Below, piece after piece: positions 52,312 to 61,227 of a stretch of 64,000 nt of DNA; the first letter of the stretch is position 1; each line of letters begins with the position of its first letter. Position numbers and translations under genes: made by a program. Under the pieces are notes generated by a model. It made no database searches. It was not told the DNA's origin and saw nothing but the letters and a program-made list of their open reading frames with translations. This DNA is from an uncultured Thermoanaerobaculum sp. (GTDB lineage Bacteria > Acidobacteriota > Thermoanaerobaculia > Thermoanaerobaculales > Thermoanaerobaculaceae): the NCBI GenBank assembly GCA_937934115.1, contig CALHAH010000010.1:39173-103172 (forward strand). Direction: 5' to 3'.

Positions 52312-54726
52312 GTGTTCGTACGGGTGGTTTTCCCACTGGCGGTTCCTGAGGCCTTGACCTATCGGGTGCCGGAGGCGTGGAGCGGGCAGGCCCGGCCAGG
52401 GGTGAGGGTGCTGGTGCCGCTGCGCGGGCGAACGCGGGTGGCACTGGTTTTGGAGGAGGAGGCACAGCCACCCCAGGGCCTTGCCTCGATCTTGGATGTC
52501 CACGAGGTGCTGGACGAAGAGCCGCTGCTCCCCCCTCACGTGCTGGAACTGGTGCGCTTTGTGAGCGAATACTACTTTTGTCCCCCGGGTTTGGTGGCCA
52601 AAACCGCCATCCCCCCCAAGCTGATGCAGTTACCCCCGGCTCGCTTGGAGTTGGGAGCACGAGCGGTGGAGCTCGTATCGACGCTTTCCGGAAAAGCCCG
52701 AGATTTGGTGGTGCTTTTGCTTGCTAAGCGGCGGGTTTCTGTTGCCTATCTCCGAGCCCGCGGTTATTCCCAAGAGGACCTGAAGCAGCTTCTCCCCGAG
52801 TTGGAGGCGCGGCAGGTTTTAAGGCTGGTGCAGCCGGCCCCTCCCCGGGAAGCGGGCAGTTGGGTCTCGGTGCTCTCATTGGTGGAGGGGAGCAGCGAGT
52901 CAGCAACGGCCATTCGTTCTCCCCGCCAAAGGTTGCTCTTGGGGGCGCTGGCCCGTCGGGGGGGGTGGGCAGTGGAAAGCGAGCTGCTGGCCGAGCTGGC
53001 CCTTTCCCGTTCGGTGAGTGATGCCCTCGTCAAAAAAGGGGTTCTGCGGCGCTTTCAGCAGCTACGAAAGGCAGCTCCCCGCCGCTGGGAACTGCCCCCG
53101 GCTCCCACGCCAAAAAGCCTTTCCCCCTCGCAAGAAGAGGCGTTCGCTCGCTTGCAGGCAGCACTAGCTGCGGGCGGGTATCAGCCTTTTTTGCTTTTGG
53201 GGGTTACGGGTTCGGGGAAAACCGAGGTTTACCTGCGTTCAGCGGAAACGGCGGTGCGGGCCGGGGGTCAGGTGCTGATCCTGGTGCCGGAGATCGGGCT
53301 TACGCCCAAGGTGGCGGGGGAGCTCGCGGCTCGCTTCGGCTCTCGGGTGGCGGTGATGCACTCGTCGCTGCCAGCCGGTGAACGCTTTGCCCTTTGGGAA
53401 AAAGCGCGCCGCGGGGAGGTGGACGTGGTAGCAGGTCCCCGCTCGGCTCTGTGGGCGCCGTTAGCACGCCTGCGGCTTATCGTGGTGGACGAGGAGCAAG
53501 ACCCGTCGTACAAGCAAGAAGAAGAACCCCGCTACAACGCCCGGGATATGGCCCTGGTGCTGGGCCGCCAGCTTCGCATCCCCGTGCTTTTGGCTTCTGC
53601 CACCCCGGCTTTGGAGACCGTGTGGTTGGCCCGCCAGGGGAAGATCACGCTTTTGGAGCTGCCGGAACGGGTAAGCGGCGACCGCTTGCCACAGGTGGAG
53701 GTGGTGGACTTAGCTAAGGCCCCCCCCGAGCCGGGAGAACATGGGCGTCGCTGGTTCACACCGCGTCTTTTGGAGCTTTTGCAAAGCACGCTCGCGCGGG
53801 GTGAACAAGCCATCTTGCTGGTAAACCGAAGAGGCTGGGCTCCGGTGCTGATCTGTCGCGACTGCGGCCATACCACGCCTTGCCGGGACTGCGCCATCCC
53901 CCTCACCTTACACCGTCGTCCCCCAAAGCTTTTATGCCACTACTGCGGATACGCGTTGGAGCCGCCCACCGTCTGCCCGCACTGCGGTGGGGGGTTGCTG
54001 GAGGATGTGGGCGCTGGCACCGAGAAGATTGCTGCTAAGCTGACGGAACGCTTTCCCCAGGCCACGGTGGGTATCCTGGACCGCGACACCGCGCGGACCC
54101 CCGCGCAGCTTTTGGCCACATTGGAACGGTTTGCGCGCGGTGAAATCCAGGTACTGGTGGGCACGCAAATGGTTTCCAAGGGGCATCATTTCCCTTGCGT
54201 GACGCTCACAGCCGTCATCAACGCTGACAACCTCTTAGGTTTTCCCGACTTTCGCGGAGCGGAGCGGACGTTTGCCCTGCTGACCCAGGTAGCGGGGCGC
54301 GCGGGGCGTGGCGCCAGGCCCGGTGTGGTGGTGGTCCAAACCTACCACCCCGACCATTACGCCATTGCCGCTGCCGCGGAACACGATGTCAAGCGCTTTG
54401 TGGAAGGAGAGCTGGCCTATCGCAAGGCCTTTCGTTACCCTCCTTTCTACCGTTTAGCCTTGGTGCGTTTCGAGGCCACCAAGGAGGTGGCGGCCATTCA
54501 CGCCGCGGAGCAAGCGGCCAAGCGGGTCCCGCGGATGGCGGGCCTGCGCCTTTTGGGGCCAACCCCGGCGCCTATCCCTCGCCTTCGCGGCCACTTTCGG
54601 GTGCACTTCCTTCTTTTGGCCAACCGTCGTCCCGTGTTGCGGCAAGCTCTGGTGGCCGTCACCGACACTAAACCACCCGCGGGGGTTCGCCGGATCGTGG
54701 ACGTGGACCCCTTGAGTACGGTATGA
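52312..54726 (+). CDS. priA: Primosomal replication restart helicase PriA
   Basis: PriA reloads the replisome at stalled forks. The 804-residue protein has the N-terminal DNA 3'-end-binding domain (VVFPLAVPEALTYRVPE), helicase Walker [13 protein letters not shown], a DEEQ box (IVVDEEQDPSYKQEE), and the two zinc-binding clusters (ICRDCGHTTPCRDC and LLCHYCGYA ... VCPHCGGG), then QMVSKGHHFP and AGRAGRGARPG. I start it at GTG 52312; longer reading frames upstream run antisense to pepT. Confidence 0.95.
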   Translation: MFVRVVFPLAVPEALTYRVPEAWSGQARPGVRVLVPLRGRTRVALVLEEEAQPPQGLASILDVHEVLDEEPLLPPHVLELVRFVSEYYFCPPGLVAKTAIPPKLMQLPPARLELGARAVELVSTLSGKARDLVVLLLAKRRVSVAYLRARGYSQEDLKQLLPELEARQVLRLVQPAPPREAGSWVSVLSLVEGSSESATAIRSPRQRLLLGALARRGGWAVESELLAELALSRSVSDALVKKGVLRRFQQLRKAAPRRWELPPAPTPKSLSPSQEEAFARLQAALAAGGYQPFLLLGVTGSGKTEVYLRSAETAVRAGGQVLILVPEIGLTPKVAGELAARFGSRVAVMHSSLPAGERFALWEKARRGEVDVVAGPRSALWAPLARLRLIVVDEEQDPSYKQEEEPRYNARDMALVLGRQLRIPVLLASATPALETVWLARQGKITLLELPERVSGDRLPQVEVVDLAKAPPEPGEHGRRWFTPRLLELLQSTLARGEQAILLVNRRGWAPVLICRDCGHTTPCRDCAIPLTLHRRPPKLLCHYCGYALEPPTVCPHCGGGLLEDVGAGTEKIAAKLTERFPQATVGILDRDTARTPAQLLATLERFARGEIQVLVGTQMVSKGHHFPCVTLTAVINADNLLGFPDFRGAERTFALLTQVAGRAGRGARPGVVVVQTYHPDHYAIAAAAEHDVKRFVEGELAYRKAFRYPPFYRLALVRFEATKEVAAIHAAEQAAKRVPRMAGLRLLGPTPAPIPRLRGHFRVHFLLLANRRPVLRQALVAVTDTKPPAGVRRIVDVDPLSTV

Positions 54727-54743
54727 GCGGCAAGAGCTGGGGT

Positions 54744-55490
54744 TTACTCCTGCTGTTCCTCATGCGAAGTGAAGTGGGAAGCCAAGAGGTCTACGGTTCT
54801 GGCCCCTAGTTGAATAACCCGAAAGCTTTCGGCTGCAGGCAAGCCCCGAGGGCGCCCCGCTTCCTCCGCCAACCGACGGAAGACCACGCGGGCCTTTTCC
54901 ATGGGAAACTGGGACGCGTGGCAGGCCAGTAAGGCCATCTTTTGCTCGAAGACGTGGGCGATGTCCATCCATCGGTTGGGCTGGTCGGTGCCGGCGAGCC
55001 AAAGCTCCTCCGGCACGTGGGGCGCAAAACCTGCCGCTCCCAGCTCCGGAAACATCCCCGCTTTCTTAACCGCTGGGTAAAGGGCCTCTACCGCCGCTTG
55101 TCCCACGGCTCGGTGGTCGGGATGATTGATGTACGTCCCATGCCTAAACCAAACCGTGGGGTCGTGGGTGAACACGATCTGGGGCCGCACCTGGCGGATG
55201 ACCCTCACCAGCTCTTTGCGCAGCTCCAGGGTTGGTTGGACCATGCCATCCTCGAAGCCCAACCATAGGACCTCGGCACCTATCATTGCTGCTGCTTGCG
55301 CTTGCTCTTTGTGACGTCTGGCCACCACCTGTTCCTTTTTTTCAGTGGGGTCGTGGGTGCCTTTGTCACCATCAGTGACGATGCCCAGAAACACCTTGGC
55401 ACCCTGGTTTACCATGCTGAGCAGGGTGCCACCGGCAAGGGCTTCAGCGTCATCCGGATGAGCAAATACGGTCAAAATTCGTGTCTCCAT
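54744..55490 (-). CDS. PIG-L/LmbE-family deacetylase
   Basis: This zinc-dependent deacetylase group removes acetyl from GlcNAc derivatives; members make mycothiol or bacillithiol (BshB/MshB), act on lipids, or are unknown. The 248-residue product has the zinc motif FAHPDDAEALAGGTL and the later histidine pair in INHPDHRAVGQA. I start it at ATG 55490, with TAGTAT ending 7 bases upstream; 23 additional in-frame codons lie across the promoter. Without a neighbouring BshA or BshC gene, bacillithiol synthesis cannot be claimed. Divergent from the DegV fusion gene. Confidence 0.88.
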   Translation of the reverse strand: METRILTVFAHPDDAEALAGGTLLSMVNQGAKVFLGIVTDGDKGTHDPTEKKEQVVARRHKEQAQAAAMIGAEVLWLGFEDGMVQPTLELRKELVRVIRQVRPQIVFTHDPTVWFRHGTYINHPDHRAVGQAAVEALYPAVKKAGMFPELGAAGFAPHVPEELWLAGTDQPNRWMDIAHVFEQKMALLACHASQFPMEKARVVFRRLAEEAGRPRGLPAAESFRVIQLGARTVDLLASHFTSHEEQQE

Positions 55491-55552
55491 GTTGGGTATA
55501 CTAACAGTTGGGTTTGCTTGGCATGTAATGCGGGCTAACCCAGGGGGCGTAC

Positions 55553-57379
55553 ATGGCACGGCCTACGGTTCTGGTGGTAGACCCCGAAACACACCGACGT
55601 CAAGAGCTGGTGCAAGGACTTTCCAGCATGGGTTATGAAGTAGTGGCGGCGGGCGACGCGGCTGAAGGACGGAAATTTGCGCTGGGGCTTGTCCCCCAGG
55701 TTATCGTCGCGGATGCCACTCTGGCCGGTTTTGGCGATGCGGCGGTTTTGAGTGAGCTTCCAGCTGAAACCAAGCCTTTATTGATCCTTTTGATAAAGGA
55801 AGAAGCATCAGAAGGGGAAGTTCCCGAAGAGGTGTCTTTGGTTCCCACCGAAGGGCTCACCACCAAGGCGCTTTTGCGCAAGCTGCGCACCGTGCTGGTA
55901 GGAAAAGAGGTGGGTCTTTCGGCCGACGAACGGCTGGAGAGTTTGTTGGGGGACGAAAGTGCCCTGGCGTTTTTTGACCTTATGCCGCTGCTTCAGCGGT
56001 CGGTGGTGACCGGGCGGGTGCTGTTTGCCGGTGGGGAAGTGGCGCTGGAGGGCGGTGAGGTTATTGCCGCGCGCCTGGGCCGCGCGCGCGGGGTGAAGGC
56101 GTTTGCGCGTCTGGGGAGGGTAGGGCACGGCACCTACAGGGTGCTCTTGGGTTTACCTGGGGCCGAAAGGGAGATTCGCGAGGACCTTTTAACCCTGATG
56201 GCCACCGCCATTGAAGACCAGCACACGTTTAGCGAGCTCATTGGCCAGTTTCCCGGAATGGAGGCCCGGGTGCAAGTGGTCATGGGTCCCGGGTTTTTTG
56301 CCACCCAGTTTACCACCGCCCAACAACAAGTTCTTGAGGCCTCGCAGGATGCCCCGTCCCTGCGGGAGCTATTGGACCGCGTTCCCTTTCTAGATGGTCA
56401 GGTCTTGGCAGAGCTGGTTCGACTCAAGGAGCTGGGGTTTGTGAGCTTTGCCGAGCCCGAGCTCAAGGTGCGGGTGGTCACCGACTCCACGTGCGATTTG
56501 TCTCCTGAATTGGCCGCCGAGCACCGAATTCTGGTCGTACCGCTCACGCTCTTTCTCGGCGACAAGATTCACAAAGATGGTGTAGATATTACCCCGCGGG
56601 AATTCTACCAGAGGTTGGCAAGGGAAAAAGACCTCCACCCGCGCACCAACCCGCCGACTCCCGGGGAGTTTTTGGGTGCGTATCGGCAGCTGGTGGAAAA
56701 AAGTGACGTTGTTTCCGTGCACGTTTCGGAAAAGATGTCGCAGACCGTGGTGCACGCGCGGCAAGCTGTGAAGGACAACTGGGACAAGCTGGAGTCCCTG
56801 GCTGCCCATCGGGGCGTGCTTCAACTGGAGATCGTGGATTCACGGACGGTGGGTGCTGCCCTGGGGATGCTGGCCTTGCTTGCGGCACGGATGGCGTTCC
56901 GAGGGTTGGCGCCGGCGGAAATCCGGCAGCGTCTGGAGGACATGCGCGAGCGCGTGCACATGATCTTCGTGGTGGACACCTTGGAGTACCTGGCGCGGGG
57001 CGGACGGATCGGCAAGGCGCGGGCGCTTTTGGGGCAAATGCTGGGCATCAAACCGATCCTCACCGTAGCGGAAGGGGAGGTAGCGCCCCTGGACAAGGTA
57101 CGGGGCGGGCGCGCGGCGCATCCGCGGGTGATTGAGCTTTTCAAGAAGCGGGTGGACCCGGGTCAGCCTGTGGTGGTGACGATTGCCCATGCTCAAGCAC
57201 CGGTGTGGGCCGATCGCCTGAAGAACCTCATTGGGGAGAATTTTCAGGTGTTGGAACTTTTGGAGTGCGAAATTGGGCCCACCGTGGGGACCCACGTGGG
57301 ACCGGGTACGGTGGGGGCCGTGATGTTCCAACCACGTGTGGAGGAACAGCCGCTTATCGCTCCGCTTCCCACTCATTGA
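55553..57379 (+). CDS. Receiver - DUF4388 - DegV fusion protein
   Basis: The 608-residue protein joins three parts. A receiver-like domain (residues 1-115) keeps an Asp in VIVADATLAG but has only one of the two acidic residues at its start (VVDPE). A DUF4388/PATAN domain (about 130-215, GRVLFAGGEVALEGGEVIAARLG) is followed by a winged-helix-like segment (LLDRVPFLDGQVLAELVRLKELGFV). A complete DegV domain (about 305-595: VTDSTCDLSPELAAEH, PTPGEFLGAYRQL, DSRTVGAALG, LEYLARGGRIGKARA) ends the protein. DegV proteins bind fatty acids (FakB). A regulatory front end on a fatty acid binder is unusual. ATG follows CAGGGGG. Confidence 0.87.
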   Translation: MARPTVLVVDPETHRRQELVQGLSSMGYEVVAAGDAAEGRKFALGLVPQVIVADATLAGFGDAAVLSELPAETKPLLILLIKEEASEGEVPEEVSLVPTEGLTTKALLRKLRTVLVGKEVGLSADERLESLLGDESALAFFDLMPLLQRSVVTGRVLFAGGEVALEGGEVIAARLGRARGVKAFARLGRVGHGTYRVLLGLPGAEREIREDLLTLMATAIEDQHTFSELIGQFPGMEARVQVVMGPGFFATQFTTAQQQVLEASQDAPSLRELLDRVPFLDGQVLAELVRLKELGFVSFAEPELKVRVVTDSTCDLSPELAAEHRILVVPLTLFLGDKIHKDGVDITPREFYQRLAREKDLHPRTNPPTPGEFLGAYRQLVEKSDVVSVHVSEKMSQTVVHARQAVKDNWDKLESLAAHRGVLQLEIVDSRTVGAALGMLALLAARMAFRGLAPAEIRQRLEDMRERVHMIFVVDTLEYLARGGRIGKARALLGQMLGIKPILTVAEGEVAPLDKVRGGRAAHPRVIELFKKRVDPGQPVVVTIAHAQAPVWADRLKNLIGENFQVLELLECEIGPTVGTHVGPGTVGAVMFQPRVEEQPLIAPLPTH

Positions 57380-57388
57380 TTTTGCGTA

Positions 57389-58252
57389 TTACCTCAGCCA
57401 AGCAGCCAGCCGCGGCCAAAAACGACGCCGGCATTCTGGATGGGTGACCAGGCTTACGTGTCCCGGCCGCAGGGGACAGGTATCGCCTCCCCCCACAACC
57501 CAAAAGTCTTTATTGGCGGCCGGTAGGACCTGCCAGAGCCTTTGGCAAAGCGGCGGCGGGGACCACAACCAATCCCCGGCGCCAGCCACCAACAACAGGG
57601 GAAACGAGAGCTTCGGGAGGTGAGAGAGCACCGAAAGCCCCTCCCTTGTGACCCATGCCCCGTTGAGGTTCCACTGCAGCCATTGGGCCATGATGCCGCC
57701 ATCCTCGTCCTCCGGCCCGAAGTGCAAGAAACGAGCCGGGAAGCGGCCGCAGTGGTGGCAGAAAAACACCGCAAAACGCGCGGTAAGGCTGCGAAAGCCC
57801 CGAAGGGAAGGGTATGGAGTTGCCAAAATTGCAAGCTTTGCCACCTTTTCCCCAAGCTCCGGCTGAAGTGCCAGAGCCGTGAGGGCGGCGGCCCCGGCCG
57901 CGGAATGGGTAACCACGCGGGCTGGGCCCGTATTCGCCGCCACCCCCAGCGCTGCGGGGATGTCGTGAACCGCCCAATCTTCGAAGCACCAGTGGGCCCC
58001 TGGAGGCTTGAGCTGGGACTGGCCGTGACCGCGGAAATCCAGCACATAAGCACAAAAGCCTTCACCTGCCAAAAATCGCGCAAACCCCACACCGCGGGTT
58101 CCCAGCCAAAAGGTGTGGTTGGAAAAGGCTCCGGTAAGCAACAAAACAGAAGGAGCTTCGGGATCGCCCAGGCGGTGTACGGCCAACTGCAAGCCATCGC
58201 TCGTGGTCACCGCTCCATGCGTGGTCTTGCTGATCCCGGTATCGCTCACCAT
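57389..58252 (-). CDS. Alpha/beta hydrolase
   Basis: The 287-residue protein has an alpha/beta hydrolase fold with LLTGAFSNHTFW, nucleophile elbow VTHSAAGAAAL (catalytic Ser), acid region LLLVAGAGDWLWSP and a C-terminal HVSLVTHPE segment with the likely His. The oxyanion motif HG is replaced by TG, and the elbow is HSAAG rather than GxSxG with two glycines, so activity is likely but the subfamily unclear. It converges on the DegV fusion gene and diverges from the DUF393 gene. TAAAGT ends 8 bases before the ATG. Confidence 0.8.
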   Translation of the reverse strand: MVSDTGISKTTHGAVTTSDGLQLAVHRLGDPEAPSVLLLTGAFSNHTFWLGTRGVGFARFLAGEGFCAYVLDFRGHGQSQLKPPGAHWCFEDWAVHDIPAALGVAANTGPARVVTHSAAGAAALTALALQPELGEKVAKLAILATPYPSLRGFRSLTARFAVFFCHHCGRFPARFLHFGPEDEDGGIMAQWLQWNLNGAWVTREGLSVLSHLPKLSFPLLLVAGAGDWLWSPPPLCQRLWQVLPAANKDFWVVGGGDTCPLRPGHVSLVTHPECRRRFWPRLAAWLR

Positions 58253-58314
58253 ACGCTGAAACTTTAGCGGTGCGGTGCGGGAAGGGGAAGGCTCGTCCTG
58301 CTGTTACCACTTTT

Positions 58315-58674
58315 ATGGGGCACACAGACGATCCGCAAGAACTTGCTTGGCAGGTGGTTTTCGATGGCAGTTGCGCCTTCTGCCGGCAAAGTACGCGCTT
58401 GCTGGCCAGGAAGCTGACCGGGCTGCCAGTGGTGTTTGTGGACGGCCACGCAGCGGGGCTGTCAGCGCAGGAGTTCACGGAACTAAGGGTTTGCACCCCC
58501 AAAGGAGAGCATCTTGCTGGCTTCACCGGACTGGTAGCTCTCGCGGCCCTCCGTGGTCGCTGGCCCTTCCTGTGGAAGGCCTTGCTGAAACCGCCGTTTT
58601 TCAACATTGGCAACTGGGGCTACCGGCTCGTGGCCCGGTGGCGGCATAGGCTCTTTCCGGCCCGAAACGCATGA
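58315..58674 (+). CDS. DUF393 (DCC family) thiol-disulfide oxidoreductase-like protein
   Basis: The 119-residue product has the DUF393/DCC signature WQVVFDGSCAFCRQS at the start of a thioredoxin-like fold, with the CxxC in CAFC, and the family pattern of an Arg-rich C-terminus (GYRLVARWRHRLF). Its redox function is inferred from the family. I start at ATG 58315 just before the signature; a GTG 45 bases upstream is possible. The next gene begins 27 bases after its stop. Confidence 0.85.
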   Translation: MGHTDDPQELAWQVVFDGSCAFCRQSTRLLARKLTGLPVVFVDGHAAGLSAQEFTELRVCTPKGEHLAGFTGLVALAALRGRWPFLWKALLKPPFFNIGNWGYRLVARWRHRLFPARNA

Positions 58675-58689
58675 TCTTGTGAATTGAGG

Positions 58690-58695
58690 TACAAT
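58690..58695 (+). promoter_or_regulatory. -10 element of lhgO (leaderless type)
   Basis: TACAAT ends 6 bases before the GTG at 58702 and no Shine-Dalgarno sequence is present; a -35 is not clear. A TTG at 58684 in the same frame lies upstream of this element and is unlikely as a start. Confidence 0.45.
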
Positions 58696-58701
58696 GTCCT
58701 G

Positions 58702-59907
58702 GTGGCAAAAGAAGGTCATGCTCTGGTAGTGGTGGGTGCGGGGATCGTGGGGCTTGCAACCGCTTACTCTTTGACCCGTAACCGCGCCCGGCGGGTGGTG
58801 GTTGTGGAAGCGGAGGGTGCGGTGGCGCGCCATCAAACCGGTCATAACTCGGGAGTTATTCACTCTGGGCTGTACTACCGACCCGGATCTTTGAAGGCTG
58901 AGTTGTGCCGAAAGGGTCGCGAAAAGCTTTTGTCGTTTTGCCAAGCGCACGCTATTCCCTTTGAGCTTTGCGGCAAGCTGGTGGTGGCTACGCGCCAGGA
59001 GCAAATTCCGGCGTTGCACGAGCTGGCGCGTCGGGGAGAAGCCAACGGTCTTTGCTTGTTGCGTTGGCTAGAGGCCCAGGAGATCGTGAATTACGAGCCT
59101 GCGGCTCGGGGCGTGGCGGCCCTTTGGGTTGCGGACACAGGCATTGTCCACTTCCCCCAGGTAGCCACGGCACTGGCCGGTGAGGTGGAGCGAGCTGGCG
59201 GCGAGTTGCGACTGGGTTTTCGCGTGCGTTCGCTGGTGCCCACGGCGCAAGGCTGGCGGGTGGTTGGCACCGGCGGGGAAATCCAGGCCCGGGGGGTGGT
59301 GGTGTGCGCGGGTCTTTACGCCGACCGCTTAGCCCGGCAGGTGGGCGTCGGTTCGGGGATCAGGATCGTGCCCTTTCGCGGTGAATACTGGGAGCTGGCT
59401 GCCCACCGCCGGCATTTGGTTCGCAACTTGATTTACCCCGTTCCTGACCCTCGATTCCCCTTTTTGGGTGTGCACTTTACCCGGCGCATAGACGGCCGCG
59501 TGGAGGCTGGCCCCAACGCCGTGCTGGCATTTGCCCGTGAGGGCTACCGTTTCTCCCAGGTTTCGCCCCGTGACCTTTGGGAAACACTCACCTTTGGTGG
59601 TTTTTGGCGCTTGCTCTCCCGCTACTGGCGTACGGGGATGGCGGAAATGTGGCGCTCCCTGTGGAAGGCGGCTTTTTGCCGGGCCCTGCGCCAGCTCATC
59701 CCAGAAATTCGGCAAGAAGACCTGGCGGGTCGCGGTTCAGGGGTGCGGGCCCAGGCGCTGGACTCTCAGGGGAACCTTTTGGATGACTTCGCCTTTGCGG
59801 AAGTGCCCAGGGGTCTTTTCGTACTCAACGCCCCTTCACCGGCGGCCACGGCGGCTTTGGCCATAGGCGAGGTAATTGGCAAAAAGGCTTTGGAGCTCGT
59901 GGCTTAG
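58702..59907 (+). CDS. lhgO: L-2-hydroxyglutarate oxidase/dehydrogenase
   Basis: This FAD enzyme oxidises L-2-hydroxyglutarate to 2-oxoglutarate, passing electrons to the membrane. The 401-residue product has the FAD motif VVVGAGIVGLATAYSL, the LhgO signature RHQTGHNSGVIHSGLYY followed by PGSLKAELC, the WLEAQEI segment, and the C-terminal FAD-binding FVLNAPSPAATAAL. The order and length match E. coli LhgO. It is followed by the convergent AlaX-type gene. Confidence 0.93.
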   Translation: MAKEGHALVVVGAGIVGLATAYSLTRNRARRVVVVEAEGAVARHQTGHNSGVIHSGLYYRPGSLKAELCRKGREKLLSFCQAHAIPFELCGKLVVATRQEQIPALHELARRGEANGLCLLRWLEAQEIVNYEPAARGVAALWVADTGIVHFPQVATALAGEVERAGGELRLGFRVRSLVPTAQGWRVVGTGGEIQARGVVVCAGLYADRLARQVGVGSGIRIVPFRGEYWELAAHRRHLVRNLIYPVPDPRFPFLGVHFTRRIDGRVEAGPNAVLAFAREGYRFSQVSPRDLWETLTFGGFWRLLSRYWRTGMAEMWRSLWKAAFCRALRQLIPEIRQEDLAGRGSGVRAQALDSQGNLLDDFAFAEVPRGLFVLNAPSPAATAALAIGEVIGKKALELVA

Positions 59908-59911
59908 GAAG

Positions 59912-61096
59912 TCAGCGGCCAACGATTTCCTCGAGCCTTTTTCTCACCTGTTCCCGTTGCCAGAGGTGCGCGGCCTTTCCTTGGTACATGTGGCCGCTGC
60001 CGCCCCCCCGTCCTTCAAGCTCATGAGCCACCAGCTCTCCCAGCTCTCGCAGGTCCGGGCGATTGGCAGCCAACACAAAGGACCCTTGGCCTTCCCTACC
60101 GCCGGTGGCCAAAAGCACACCGTGCGGCTTGGCCTCAAGAAAAGCCCGAGCCACCCGCTGAAGGAAGGCCAGTTCCGCGTCTTCGCGGTGAAAGACGGTG
60201 ACCGTCTGGGGGTCGGCAGCGAGTTTTTCACCTAAAAGGCACGCCAGCTCCTCCTGCACTCGCCGCAGCTGCTTCCCCAGCTCGGAAAGCTCGGCGAGCT
60301 TGGCCTGGGCTACGGTTGTCAGCTCAAGGTCAGCAGCACCCAAGATCTTCCGCAACTGCGCCGTGCGCGCCTCGTGGGAATGGAGGCGATGGCGAAGGCG
60401 AGCTCCAGCTACAAAGTAAACCCGGGTTCCGCCGCGCATGGGTTCGGTGGCCAGAAGCGCCAGAGTTTCGATTTCCGAAGTGCTCCGGAGGTGGGTGCCG
60501 CCGCAGGTGGCCAAGTCCACCCCCTCGATGGCCACCAGCCTAACCTTGCCTTTGTGCCCTTCGGGTAGACCCCGGCTGCGCAGTTTGGGCAGACCTGCCA
60601 CCTCTTCCGGCTCTACGTAGTGGACCTTCACTGGCCGAGCCGCGCGGATTTCTTCCGCCACGTGCGCCTCCAGCTCGGCCAGTTCCTGCGGACGCAAAGA
60701 GGGTACGTTCAGCTCTACGTCGCAAAGCTCGGCCCCCAAATGGAAGGCGGTGGTGCGCCAGCCGAAGCGGTCCTCGGCAATGGCGGAAAGCAAATGTTGG
60801 CCGGTGTGCTGCTGCATGTGGTCGAAGCGCCTTTCCCAGTCAAGCTCCAGGGTCACCAAAGGAGAGGGCGGTTCCCCTTGCAGGTAATGACGCACACCAT
60901 GCGGGCCCTTTTGCACATCCACCACCGGAACGCCGCTTATCGTGCCGCGATCAGCTGGTTGGCCGCCGCCTTCGGGGTAGAAAATGGTGTCGGCCAGTTC
61001 TACCCAAACGCCCCGCTCGTCGCGGCCACTGGCGATCACTTGGGTTTCCAAGCGGCAAAGGTACGGGTCGCGATAAAAAGCGGAAAGCTCATCCAT
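59912..61096 (-). CDS. AlaX-type alanyl-tRNA editing protein with DHHA1 domain
   Basis: This stand-alone editing protein would hydrolyse Ser- or Gly-tRNA(Ala). The 394-residue product carries the AlaRS-like second additional domain with HMQQHTGQHLLSA (HxxxH) and TCGGTHLRST (CxxxH) for zinc, and a C-terminal DHHA1 domain with GGREGQGSFVLAAN and RGGGSGHMYQGKA. That combination is the long AlaX-II form. I start it at ATG 61096, where TAAGAT ends 7 bases upstream; the ATG 9 bases earlier lies inside that element. Confidence 0.9.
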   Translation of the reverse strand: MDELSAFYRDPYLCRLETQVIASGRDERGVWVELADTIFYPEGGGQPADRGTISGVPVVDVQKGPHGVRHYLQGEPPSPLVTLELDWERRFDHMQQHTGQHLLSAIAEDRFGWRTTAFHLGAELCDVELNVPSLRPQELAELEAHVAEEIRAARPVKVHYVEPEEVAGLPKLRSRGLPEGHKGKVRLVAIEGVDLATCGGTHLRSTSEIETLALLATEPMRGGTRVYFVAGARLRHRLHSHEARTAQLRKILGAADLELTTVAQAKLAELSELGKQLRRVQEELACLLGEKLAADPQTVTVFHREDAELAFLQRVARAFLEAKPHGVLLATGGREGQGSFVLAANRPDLRELGELVAHELEGRGGGSGHMYQGKAAHLWQREQVRKRLEEIVGR

Positions 61097-61227
61097 AGGT
61101 GGCATCTTAGCGCAGGGTGGTTACTTAGCACCGTGGCCTTTCCCTTTTTGCCGGGGCCTCTGTCGATGGTGACCCAGCTCACTGCCGCTTGCGGGAACGG
61201 GGCTTATTTTGAAAGCCGGAGGCAAGA

